From contig CAVOQT010000017.1 of NCBI GenBank assembly GCA_963698405.1, positions 186,001-250,000 of the forward strand: DNA of 64,000 nucleotides, given 5' to 3'. Below are positions 45,148 to 53,450 of this stretch, in pieces. Origin of the DNA: SHZI01 sp963698405 (GTDB lineage: Bacteria > Pseudomonadota > Gammaproteobacteria > Steroidobacterales > GCA-2729495). The notes beneath the pieces are model-generated. The model was not told the origin of the DNA. It made no database searches and worked only from the letters and a program-made list of their open reading frames with translations. Position 1 is the first letter of the stretch. Every line of letters begins with the position of its first letter. The translations under genes were made by a program, and so were the position numbers.

Positions 45148-46457
45148 GCCGCCTCAGTCCGCGATTCGACGATGGACCGGCCACGATGCTGAATCATGTA
45201 TTCGAATTCGGGCATGAAGTGACGCAGAAAACTCTGCACCGGCCATGCAGCGGCATCGCCAAGTGCACAGATGGTGTGCCCCTCGATGCGGCCCGCCACA
45301 TCGAGCAGCAGATCGAGATCCTTGCGCTGCGCTTCACCGGCCAGCACGCGCGACAGCAGACGATACATCCAGCCTGTGCCTTCGCGACACGGCGTGCATT
45401 GTCCGCACGACTCGGCGAAATAGAAGCGGGACAGCCGGCGCAGGACACTCACCATACAGGTGGTCTCATCCATGACGATGACTGCACCAGTACCAAAGGA
45501 AGTGCCGATCTTCTTCAGACTGTTGTAGTCCATGGTGGCATCCATGATCAGCTCACCGGGCACAACGTATACCGAGGAACCGCCGGGAATCACCGCCTTG
45601 AGACGCCGCCCGTCGCGCACACCGCCGGCTATCTGCAGCAGATCGCGAAACGGTATGCCCATCGGCAATTCATAGTTACCCGGTTTTTCGACATGACCGG
45701 AAACAGAAAACAGGGCCGTACCACCCGATGCCTCAGGACCGAGATCGGCAAACCACTTGGGGCCGCGGCGCAGGATCGTCGGCACTGACGCAAAAGACTG
45801 CGTGTTGTTGATCGTGGTCGGGCGACCATACAGACCAAAGGCAGCCGGAAACGGCGGCTTGAAGCGGGGTTTACCCGGCTTCCCTTCCAGGGACTCGAGC
45901 AGGCCGGTTTCCTCACCGCAGATATAGGCACCTGCGCCGATAAAGGCGTGCAAATCAAAATCGATGCCGGAACCACGCAGGTTCCGACCGAGCAGGCCGG
46001 CGGCATAGGCTTCTTTCAGTGCCGCCTCAAAAACCGGCACCGGTTCATCGATGAACTCACCGCGTATGTAGTTGTAGCCAACCGTCGCACCCATCGTAAA
46101 ACCACCGATGGCCATGCCCTCGATGACTGCATGGGGGTTGTAGCGCAGAATTTCACGGTCGTGACAGGTGCCGGGCTCGCTTTCGTCTGAATTGCAGACC
46201 ACATACTTCTGACCCGGCGCATCTTTGGGCATGAAGCTCCACTTCATACCGGTGGGAAAACCTGCACCACCGCGCCCGCGAAGTCCGGATGCCTTGACGC
46301 CATCGATAACTTCCTCGCGACTCATGCCGCCAGCAAGAATCTTCTCCCAGACTTCATAACCACCGAGCTTGCGGTAGGTTTCCAGGCTAGCCGGATGATC
46401 ATGTCCGAGCGTCTGATAACAAACCAGATTCTGTTCGTATGTGCGCTGCTCACTCAC
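45144..46457 (-). CDS. nuoF: NADH-quinone oxidoreductase subunit F
   Basis: A 437-aa NADH-oxidising subunit. FMN/NADH binding is in GLRGRGGAGFPTGMKWSFMP, and the N3 4Fe-4S cluster in SCGQCTPCREGTGWM plus the later CALGDAAAWPVQ. It begins 2 nt after the nuoE stop region and overlaps nuoG by 4 nt. Confidence 0.97.
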   Translation of the reverse strand: MSEQRTYEQNLVCYQTLGHDHPASLETYRKLGGYEVWEKILAGGMSREEVIDGVKASGLRGRGGAGFPTGMKWSFMPKDAPGQKYVVCNSDESEPGTCHDREILRYNPHAVIEGMAIGGFTMGATVGYNYIRGEFIDEPVPVFEAALKEAYAAGLLGRNLRGSGIDFDLHAFIGAGAYICGEETGLLESLEGKPGKPRFKPPFPAAFGLYGRPTTINNTQSFASVPTILRRGPKWFADLGPEASGGTALFSVSGHVEKPGNYELPMGIPFRDLLQIAGGVRDGRRLKAVIPGGSSVYVVPGELIMDATMDYNSLKKIGTSFGTGAVIVMDETTCMVSVLRRLSRFYFAESCGQCTPCREGTGWMYRLLSRVLAGEAQRKDLDLLLDVAGRIEGHTICALGDAAAWPVQSFLRHFMPEFEYMIQHRGRSIVESRTEAA

Positions 46458-46459
46458 GC

Positions 46460-46966
46460 TCAGTGCCCCGCCGACTTGCCGACGCCATCGAGGATCTCGT
46501 CAACCCTGGCCGGCGTGAGATTCTCATGGTACTTGTGATCGATCATCATCATCGGTGCACCACAACAGGCTGCCAGGCACTCCTCTTCACGCTTCAGATA
46601 GAAACGTCCATCAGGCGTACTCTCGCCAACCTTCACACCCAGCTTCTTCTCAAGATAGGCAAGGATGTTTTCACCGCCACGAAGCATGCACGAGATGTTC
46701 GTACATACGGAAATACTGTGCCGCCCGACCGGCTTGGTCTCAAACATCGAATAGAAGGCCGCGACTTCATAGACCTGTATCGGTGGCAGACCGAGATAGG
46801 CGGCGATCGCATCCATCAGTTCAGGCGTGAGAAAACCATGGTTTTCGTGCTGGGCAGCATGCAAAGCCGCAATCACTGCAGAGCGCTGCCGGCCCTCCGG
46901 AAAACGCGCAATCCAGCGGTCAATCTCGGCCCGCAGTGGCTCAGACAGTATTTTCCCGGGTTCCAT
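46460..46966 (-). CDS. nuoE: NADH-quinone oxidoreductase subunit E
   Basis: A 168-aa thioredoxin-like subunit with a 2Fe-2S cluster (N1a) in CTNISCML and CLAACCGAPMM. It has the standard helix bundle VYEVAAFYSMFETKPVGRH. It is located between nuoD and nuoF. Confidence 0.96.
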   Translation of the reverse strand: MEPGKILSEPLRAEIDRWIARFPEGRQRSAVIAALHAAQHENHGFLTPELMDAIAAYLGLPPIQVYEVAAFYSMFETKPVGRHSISVCTNISCMLRGGENILAYLEKKLGVKVGESTPDGRFYLKREEECLAACCGAPMMMIDHKYHENLTPARVDEILDGVGKSAGH

Positions 46967-46995
46967 TCAGCTCAGTCTCTTCAAAGCACACACGA

Positions 46996-48249
46996 CTAAC
47001 GATCAACCTCACCGAACACGATGTCCTGTGTGCCAATCACGGCAACCACGTCAGACAACATATGACCGACCACCATCTCGTGCATGGACGAGAGATGCGC
47101 AAAGCCCGGCGCCCGGATCTTGAGCCGGTATGGCTTGTTGGCTCCATCAGATACGAGGTAGATACCAAACTCGCCCTTGGGGTGCTCGACGGCGGCATAA
47201 GCCTCGCCCACCGGAACCGTATAACCCTCGGTAAACAGCTTGAAGTGATGAATCAGCGACTCCATATCGCCCTTCATCTGCTCGCGACTCGGCGGTCCGA
47301 TCTTGTGATCCGAGGTCATCACCGGACCGGGATTGGCACGCAACCAGTCGATGCACTGGCGAATGATGCGATTTGATTCACGCAACTCCTCCATACGCAC
47401 GAGATAGCGGTCGTAACAGTCGCCATTCACGCCGATCGGGATATCGAAATCCAGGTCTGCATAAACCTCATATGGCTGTTTCTTGCGCAAATCCCAGGCG
47501 ATACCAGAACCACGCAACATTGGCCCGGAGAATCCCAGCTGCAAGGCGCGCTCCGGAGTCACGACACCGATATTCACGGTGCGCTGCTTCCAGATCCGGT
47601 TGTCGGTCAGCAGCGTTTCATATTCATCGACACAGGCAGGAAATCGCGTGCAGAAATCCTGCAGAAAGTCGAGCAACGAGCCTTCGCGGGCCTGGTTCAG
47701 GCTGCGCAGTTTCTTGTCATTGCGCCATGCGGAAGGCTGAAACTTCGGCATCGTATCGGGCAGGTCGCGATACACGCCGCCCGGCCGGTAATAGGTCGCA
47801 TGCATGCGCGTACCTGAAACCGCCTCGTAGCAATCCATGAGGTCTTCACGTTCACGGAAGCAGTACAGAAACATGGTCATCGCGCCGATATCCAGACCAT
47901 GCGCGCCGAGCCACATCAGGTGATTGAGTATCCGCGTCACCTCGTCGAACATCACCCGGATGTACTGCGCCCGTATCGGCACATCGACGCCGAGCAGCTT
48001 CTCGATCGCCAGCACATAACCATGCTCGTTGCACATCATGGACACGTAGTCGAGGCGGTCCATGTAGCCGATGCTCTGATTGAACGGCTTGCTCTCCGCC
48101 AGTTTCTCGGTAGCCCGGTGCAGCAGGCCCACATGCGGATCAGCTCGCTGCACGGTCTCGCCATCCATCTCGAGCACGAGACGCAATACGCCGTGTGCCG
48201 CCGGATGCTGCGGACCGAAATTGATTGTGTAGTTCTGGAACTCAGCCAC
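46996..48249 (-). CDS. nuoD: NADH-quinone oxidoreductase subunit D
   Basis: A 417-aa 49-kDa-type subunit that forms the quinone site with NuoB. Conserved are NFGPQHPAAHGVLRLVLEMD, VGLLHRATEKL and YDRYLVRMEELRES. It is separate from NuoC rather than fused as in E. coli. It overlaps the nuoC end by 8 nt. Confidence 0.97.
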   Translation of the reverse strand: MAEFQNYTINFGPQHPAAHGVLRLVLEMDGETVQRADPHVGLLHRATEKLAESKPFNQSIGYMDRLDYVSMMCNEHGYVLAIEKLLGVDVPIRAQYIRVMFDEVTRILNHLMWLGAHGLDIGAMTMFLYCFREREDLMDCYEAVSGTRMHATYYRPGGVYRDLPDTMPKFQPSAWRNDKKLRSLNQAREGSLLDFLQDFCTRFPACVDEYETLLTDNRIWKQRTVNIGVVTPERALQLGFSGPMLRGSGIAWDLRKKQPYEVYADLDFDIPIGVNGDCYDRYLVRMEELRESNRIIRQCIDWLRANPGPVMTSDHKIGPPSREQMKGDMESLIHHFKLFTEGYTVPVGEAYAAVEHPKGEFGIYLVSDGANKPYRLKIRAPGFAHLSSMHEMVVGHMLSDVVAVIGTQDIVFGEVDR

Positions 48250-48943
48250 GCGGCGGCCCTGCCGTCTTCAGATCGGGTTCGTAGCGGTTGTCGTCGCGGA
48301 TGACCCGCGGGACCAGGGTGCGCGGCTCGATACTGACCGGCTGATACACCACCCGCCCGAGTTCGGGGTCGTAACGCACCTCGACATTTCCCGACATCGG
48401 GAAATCCTTGCGGAACGGATGGCCGATAAATCCGTAATCGGTAAGGATCCGGCGCAGGTCAGGGTGTCCGTCAAACAGGATGCCGTACAGGTCAAAGGCC
48501 TCGCGCTCATACCAGTTGGCCGAGGCCCAGACATCGATCACCGAGGGCACAACCGGTGGATTATCGACGCCCGTATACACGCTCAACCGGAGCCGGTAGT
48601 TCTTGCTGACCGACAGCAGATGGTAGACCACAGCAAAGCGCCGGGGATCAAACTGCTGTGCGGGATCGGGCAGGACAGTAGCGCGCACCGCTGCACGGCT
48701 GAAGCCGCTGCTGGTGGCATCCTGGGTCTCCCACTCGCCCTGCCCCCAGGTCAGATAGTCAACACCACAGAGATCGACAAGCATCTCGAAGGCAAAATCG
48801 TCACGCAGGATCCCACACACTTCAAGCAGATCCGGCAAAGCGACTTCAAAACCAAGCTCACCACAACGTGACTCCACCCGCTGCAAGCGTGCACCAAAGC
48901 GCTCGGCAAGTGCCACGGCCAATGTTTCTGCGCGCGTACTCAT
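48242..48943 (-). CDS. nuoC: NADH-quinone oxidoreductase subunit C
   Basis: A 233-aa 30-kDa-type subunit with the signature WYEREAFDLYGILFDGHPDL and RKDFPMSG. The ATG at 48943 (MSTRAETLAVAL) is chosen; a TTG at 48982 would add 13 atypical residues and overlap the nuoB stop. The C-terminal tail is slightly long. Confidence 0.95.
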   Translation of the reverse strand: MSTRAETLAVALAERFGARLQRVESRCGELGFEVALPDLLEVCGILRDDFAFEMLVDLCGVDYLTWGQGEWETQDATSSGFSRAAVRATVLPDPAQQFDPRRFAVVYHLLSVSKNYRLRLSVYTGVDNPPVVPSVIDVWASANWYEREAFDLYGILFDGHPDLRRILTDYGFIGHPFRKDFPMSGNVEVRYDPELGRVVYQPVSIEPRTLVPRVIRDDNRYEPDLKTAGPPRG

Positions 48944-48978
48944 CTGATGACCATCTCGCTTGTTGCTCGCATACCGGT

Positions 48979-49470
48979 TCAACGCGCGATGGTATTGGTA
49001 CGACGGATCTTGTTCTGTAGCTGCAGAATGCCGTAGATCAGGGCTTCGGCAGTCGGCGGGCAGCCGGGAACATAAACATCCACCGGCACGATGCGGTCAC
49101 AGCCACGCACCACTGCATATGAATAATGGTAGTAACCACCGCCATTGGCACAGGAGCCCATCGAAATGACCCAGCGCGGCTCCGTCATCTGGTCATAGAC
49201 CTTGCGCAAGGCCGGTGCCATCTTGTTGGTCAGCGTACCCGCCACGATCATCACATCCGCCTGACGAGGGCTGGGACGGAAAATCACCCCGAATCGATCG
49301 AGGTCATAGCGGGCCGCACCAGCCTGCATCATCTCGACAGCACAACAGGCCAACCCGAAAGTCATCGGCCAGAGCGAACCCGTACGGGCCCAATTGATGA
49401 GGTTGTCCAGCCCGGTAACCACAAAACCGCGCTGCTGGAGAATCTCCGGTACCGGACGTTCTAGTCCCAC
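48979..49470 (-). CDS. nuoB: NADH-quinone oxidoreductase subunit B
   Basis: A 163-aa subunit holding the N2 4Fe-4S cluster: CCAVEMM, GSCANGGGYYHYSY and PGCPPTAEAL. The GTG at 49470 gives the family start MGLERPVPEIL and has AGGGG about 7 nt upstream; a GTG at 49491 is possible. It overlaps the nuoA 3' end by 10 nt. Confidence 0.95.
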   Translation of the reverse strand: MGLERPVPEILQQRGFVVTGLDNLINWARTGSLWPMTFGLACCAVEMMQAGAARYDLDRFGVIFRPSPRQADVMIVAGTLTNKMAPALRKVYDQMTEPRWVISMGSCANGGGYYHYSYAVVRGCDRIVPVDVYVPGCPPTAEALIYGILQLQNKIRRTNTIAR

Positions 49471-49817
49471 TCCAGAGCCCCTTTTTTCCACTCGTAGATA
49501 AACCCGACCACCAGGATCACGATGAATATGCCCATGGCGAGAATCCCGGCGAGACCGGTCTCCTCCAGCGTGATGGCCCAGGGAAACAGAAATGCGATCT
49601 CAAGATCGAAGACGATAAACAGGATGGCAACCAGGTAGTAGCGGACATCGAAGCGTATCCGGCTATCCTCGAAGGGTTCGAAGCCGCATTCGTACGGTGA
49701 CAGCTTCTCAGCGTACTTCTGCCCTTTGCCGATCAGGAAGCCGAGACCGAGCAGAACCAGCCCGATGCCCATGGCAACGCAAAGGTAGACGTATATGGGT
49801 AAATAGTTGCTCAGCAC
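49461..49817 (-). CDS. nuoA: NADH-quinone oxidoreductase subunit A
   Basis: A 118-aa membrane subunit with three helices, GLGFLIGKGQ and the conserved KLSPYECGFEPF loop. The GTG at 49817 has AAGGAG 5 nt upstream and gives MLSNYLPIYVYL; a GTG at 49823 abuts the Shine-Dalgarno and is less likely. It is the first nuo gene, about 60 nt after tRNA-Leu with no terminator in between. Confidence 0.95.
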   Translation of the reverse strand: MLSNYLPIYVYLCVAMGIGLVLLGLGFLIGKGQKYAEKLSPYECGFEPFEDSRIRFDVRYYLVAILFIVFDLEIAFLFPWAITLEETGLAGILAMGIFIVILVVGFIYEWKKGALEWD

Positions 49818-49845
49818 GGGCACTCCTTAGCCCCACGACTGGCCT

Positions 49846-49862
49846 GCGAACTACAAGTTCGC
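49846..49862 (-). other. Hairpin between tRNA-Leu and nuoA
   Basis: A perfect 7-bp stem (49846-49852 with 49856-49862) around a 3-nt loop, in the leader of the nuo operon. No T-run follows on the minus strand, so it is more likely a leader or processing structure than a terminator. Confidence 0.45.
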
Positions 49863-49879
49863 GGTTCCTTCCAACTTGT

Positions 49880-49966
49880 TGGTGCCGACGGCGAGACTCG
49901 AACTCGCACAGCTTTCGCCACCGCCCCCTCAAGACGGCGTGTCTACCAATTTCACCACGTCGGCAC
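49880..49966 (-). tRNA. leuU: tRNA-Leu (GAG anticodon)
   Basis: An 87-nt class II tRNA with an encoded CCA, a long variable arm and the anticodon GAG in CTTGAGG. It reads CUC/CUU leucine codons. It begins 12 nt after the secG stop, so it is likely processed from a secG transcript. It occupies the secG-leuU position seen in E. coli. Confidence 0.96.
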
Positions 49967-49978
49967 TACGAAAAAAAA

Positions 49979-50395
49979 TCAATCTGCCTGCTGATTTGCC
50001 GGCACTGCAACTTCAGGTACCGGTGCCGGCGGCAAAGCCGGCAACACGCCGTCAGTCGGCACCTGCGAGTCTGGCTGAGGCCCGATCACCGGCATGCTCT
50101 GATCCGGCATTGCCACGGACTCGGCGGCAACATCCAGCACACTCTTCGGAACCTCACGCTGGCTGCCCAGATAGGCAAGCCCCAGGCTGGTACAAAAGAA
50201 AACTGCCGCAAGGATCGCTGTAGACCGCGACAGGAAATTAGCCGAGCCCCGGGCGCCAAATACCGTGCCCGATGCGCCGGAGCCGAAAGCCGCACCCGCA
50301 TCGGCACCTTTACCGCGCTGAATGAGGATCAGGCCGACCATCATCACGCCCACGAGTACGTGCACAACCAGCACAATGGTGTTCAGGGTCGTCAT
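49979..50395 (-). CDS. secG: Protein translocase subunit SecG
   Basis: A 138-aa SecYEG partner with two transmembrane helices (IVLVVHVLVGVMMVGLILIQ and ILAAVFFCTSLGLAYLG) and the conserved QRGKGADAGAAFGSG loop. A Pro/Val/Ala-rich C-terminal tail of about 55 residues makes it longer than E. coli SecG. The ATG at 50395 overlaps the tpiA stop by 1 nt. Confidence 0.95.
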   Translation of the reverse strand: MTTLNTIVLVVHVLVGVMMVGLILIQRGKGADAGAAFGSGASGTVFGARGSANFLSRSTAILAAVFFCTSLGLAYLGSQREVPKSVLDVAAESVAMPDQSMPVIGPQPDSQVPTDGVLPALPPAPVPEVAVPANQQAD

Positions 50396-51162
50396 CAATA
50401 ACTCTCTGCTGCTGCCTTGCAAATACCGAGAAACTCGGCCGCATCAAGCGAGGCGCCGCCGATCAATCCACCGTCTATATCCGCCATTGCGAAGAGATCC
50501 TTCGCGTTGGAGGCTTTTACGCTGCCGCCATAAAGCACCCGGACACCGGCGGCAATTGTAGCATCGCGCTGTGCCAGCGTGGTCCGGATCTCCGCATGTA
50601 CTTCCTGTGCCTGCATCGGTGTAGCAGTACGACCGGTACCTATCGCCCAGACCGGCTCATAAGCCACCAGTCCGGTCTTGAACGCCTCCACACCGACGAC
50701 AGCCAGCACAGCTCCGAGCTGTCGTCGCACCACATCCAGGGTTTTTCCCGCATCACGTTCAGCCAGCGTCTCGCCTACACACAAGATCGGCTGGAGGCCA
50801 CAGCGCATGGCGGCGGCCACCTTGCTCGCCGTCACCGCATCCGTCTCGCCATAGAAAGCCCGGCGTTCTGAATGTCCGATGATGGCGAACTCACAGCCCA
50901 CATCACGCAACATGCTGGCTGCCACCTCGCCGGTAAACGCACCGGAATCCTCTGCCGCAATATTCTGGGCACCCAGCCGGATCGCGCTATCGTGGATAGC
51001 CGCAGAAATCTCTGCCAGATAGACAAATGGGGGACAAACAACCACATCAGCGCGGGGCTGTGCAGGCAAGCCTGCCAGTACAGCACTGATCAGGGCGCTG
51101 TTTCCCTGACGACTGCCGTTGAGTTTCCAGTTTCCAGCAACAAGGGGCCGTCTATCCGACAT
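50395..51162 (-). CDS. tpiA: Triosephosphate isomerase
   Basis: A 255-aa glycolytic TIM barrel interconverting DHAP and G3P. Catalytic residues lie in NWKLNG (Lys), IIGHSERR (His) and YEPVWAIGTG (Glu plus loop 6). The ATG at 51162 (MSDRRPLVAGNWKLNG) is used; an upstream in-frame extension of 10 residues lacks support. It is located between glmM and secG. Confidence 0.97.
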   Translation of the reverse strand: MSDRRPLVAGNWKLNGSRQGNSALISAVLAGLPAQPRADVVVCPPFVYLAEISAAIHDSAIRLGAQNIAAEDSGAFTGEVAASMLRDVGCEFAIIGHSERRAFYGETDAVTASKVAAAMRCGLQPILCVGETLAERDAGKTLDVVRRQLGAVLAVVGVEAFKTGLVAYEPVWAIGTGRTATPMQAQEVHAEIRTTLAQRDATIAAGVRVLYGGSVKASNAKDLFAMADIDGGLIGGASLDAAEFLGICKAAAESY

Positions 51163-51256
51163 ATTTGAGACTCCGGAGAGAGGCGCGCGCAAACCAATGC
51201 CCGGCCCGAAAATGACGGCGCAGGTTAGCCCTAGCCCCGCCAGAAATCAACGCAGA

Positions 51257-52594
51257 TCAGGCATTTGCAGCCTGACGCACGACTTCTGCCAGCTCTTCGG
51301 TCAGGCGCTCAACCTCGGCATGGTCATCACCTTCAACCATGACCCTGACCAGCGGCTCAGTCCCGGATGCCCGCAAGACCACACGCCCGCGTCCGGCCAG
51401 TTGCTGCTCTGCCTTCCGCACCGCAGCCTGTATCGGCGCCGAGGCGTCCAGATCGAGCTTCCTGCCAAGCCTGACATTGACCAACTTCTGTGGATAGCGC
51501 GGCATGCCGGCGACCAGATCGGCGAGCGGTGCGCCCGTTCTCTTGATCACACTGAGCACCTGCAATGCGCTGATCAGGCCATCGCCGGTGGTTGTCTTGT
51601 CGAGGCAGAGCAGATGACCGGAAGTCTCACCACCCAGCCGACCATGCTTCTCGCGCAACAACTCGAGCACATAGCGATCGCCTACCTTGGCGCGCAGAAA
51701 TTCGATACCGAGTTCACCCAAGCCGCGCTCGAGCCCGAAATTGCTCATCAGGGTCCCGACTACCGGACCCTGCAGCTCACCGGTCTTCTGCCAGGCGCTG
51801 GCCAGCACCCAGAGCAGCTGATCACCGTCAACCAGCGCACCAGTGTGATCGGCCATGAGCAGTCGGTCCCCATCACCATCCAGGGCAATACCAAGGTCCG
51901 CACGTACACCCGTGGTCGTGAGCTGCAACAACTCCGGCTTCATCGAGCCACAGCCGTCATTGATATTCCGGCCATTCGGCGAGCAACCGATCGGCACGAT
52001 TTCGGCGCCCAGTTCAGTGAGAACCCGCGGCGCAACCTTGTAGGCCGCCCCATGCGAGCAATCGATGACTATCTTGAGTCCATCAAGGCGCAGATCAGCT
52101 GGAACCGTTGAAATACAGAAATTCTGGTATGACTGCAGCGCATTATCGACCCGCTTGGCCCGGCCAAGCTGGCTGGACTCACGGGTGATCGCCGGCGATT
52201 CGAGGCGCGCCTCAATCGCCGCCTCGATACGGTCCGACAGCTTGCTGCCTTCGCGGTCGAAGAACTTGATGCCGTTGTCCTGATACGGATTATGCGAAGC
52301 ACTGATCACTACACCGAGGTCAGCGCCCAGCGTCCGGGTAAGGTAGGCAATTCCCGGCGTAGGCAGCGGCCCAACCAGCATCACATCCATGCCAGCTGCT
52401 ACAAACCCGGCCTCCAGGGCGGACTCGAACATATAGCCGGATACACGAGTGTCTTTGCCAATCAGCACCGTGCCACCCTGCGGCGCCAGTATATGAGCAG
52501 CGGCGCTGGCAAGGCGTAAGGCAAATTCTGCCGTCATCGGGTACTCACCGACCTGGCCGCGGATTCCATCAGTACCAAACAGTTTTCTGCTCAC
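51257..52594 (-). CDS. glmM: Phosphoglucosamine mutase
   Basis: A 445-aa enzyme converting glucosamine-6-phosphate to glucosamine-1-phosphate for peptidoglycan and LPS precursors. The phosphoserine loop is ISASHNP (S100), the metal loop DGDGDRLLMAD, and the phosphate-binding loop RASGTEPLVRVMVE. The GTG start at 52594 overlaps the folP stop (GTGA). Confidence 0.97.
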   Translation of the reverse strand: MSRKLFGTDGIRGQVGEYPMTAEFALRLASAAAHILAPQGGTVLIGKDTRVSGYMFESALEAGFVAAGMDVMLVGPLPTPGIAYLTRTLGADLGVVISASHNPYQDNGIKFFDREGSKLSDRIEAAIEARLESPAITRESSQLGRAKRVDNALQSYQNFCISTVPADLRLDGLKIVIDCSHGAAYKVAPRVLTELGAEIVPIGCSPNGRNINDGCGSMKPELLQLTTTGVRADLGIALDGDGDRLLMADHTGALVDGDQLLWVLASAWQKTGELQGPVVGTLMSNFGLERGLGELGIEFLRAKVGDRYVLELLREKHGRLGGETSGHLLCLDKTTTGDGLISALQVLSVIKRTGAPLADLVAGMPRYPQKLVNVRLGRKLDLDASAPIQAAVRKAEQQLAGRGRVVLRASGTEPLVRVMVEGDDHAEVERLTEELAEVVRQAANA

Positions 52595-53403
52595 TCACCT
52601 GCTCCAGTCTTGTTCATTGCGGTCTGCTCAAGGCCATCAACTGCATCGAGCGTGCGGAATGCATCGACCGTTGCGGCAACATCATGCACCCTGACAATCC
52701 TTGCGCCACGCTGCCGGGCTGCGACAGCCAGTGCGAGACTGCCGGCCAACCGGTCAGCCACCGCCCGACCCAGCAAATCGCCAAGCATGCTCTTGCGGGA
52801 CAACCCGGCCAGAACCGGAAAACCGTTGGCAACCAACCCATCCAGCCCGCGCAGCAGACTGAGATTGTGCTCAAGATTTTTGCCAAAGCCGAAACCCGGA
52901 TCGAGTATAAGGCAATCACGCGGCAATCCTGCTGCCATGCATTCAGCGGCTCTGTGCAGCAGAAATGCCTGCACCTCAGTCACCACATCGGCGTAAGCGG
53001 GTTGGCGCTGCATCGTCTGTGGCTCGCCCTGCATGTGCATGATGCACACTGGCAGCCCTGCCTGAACCGCAGCCGCCATGGCGCCCGGCCGACTCAGGGC
53101 ATAGACATCGTTGATCATATCGACACCCGCAGCGACTGCAGCCTGCATGACATGGGCGCGGCAAGTATCGATGGAGATTGGTATGTCGCTGACCCGGCGC
53201 AGTCTCTCAATGACCGGTATCACTCGCTGCAGCTCTTCTGCCGAATCCAGTGGCAGCGCACCAGGGCGGGTGGATTCACCACCGATATCGAGTATGTCGG
53301 CGCCTTCAGCAATGAGTTGCAGGCCGTGCACGACTGCAGCGTCGACCAGGGAATAGCGGCCGCCATCCCAGAACGAATCCGGCGTGACGTTCAGAACACC
53401 CAT
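52591..53403 (-). CDS. folP: Dihydropteroate synthase
   Basis: A 270-aa folate enzyme with MGVLNVTPDSFWDGG, DIGGESTRPG and LILDPGFGFGKNLEHN, coupling p-aminobenzoate to the pterin. The reading frame is open upstream (ending ARRCLV before the first Met) but offers no ATG, GTG or TTG close by, so the short start at 53403 is used. A slightly longer protein from an unusual codon is possible. It is downstream of ftsH. Confidence 0.94.
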   Translation of the reverse strand: MGVLNVTPDSFWDGGRYSLVDAAVVHGLQLIAEGADILDIGGESTRPGALPLDSAEELQRVIPVIERLRRVSDIPISIDTCRAHVMQAAVAAGVDMINDVYALSRPGAMAAAVQAGLPVCIMHMQGEPQTMQRQPAYADVVTEVQAFLLHRAAECMAAGLPRDCLILDPGFGFGKNLEHNLSLLRGLDGLVANGFPVLAGLSRKSMLGDLLGRAVADRLAGSLALAVAARQRGARIVRVHDVAATVDAFRTLDAVDGLEQTAMNKTGAGE

Positions 53404-53450
53404 GACCAGGCAGCGACGGGCTGCCTGGTCTGGGTTGGATATCAGAGGAA

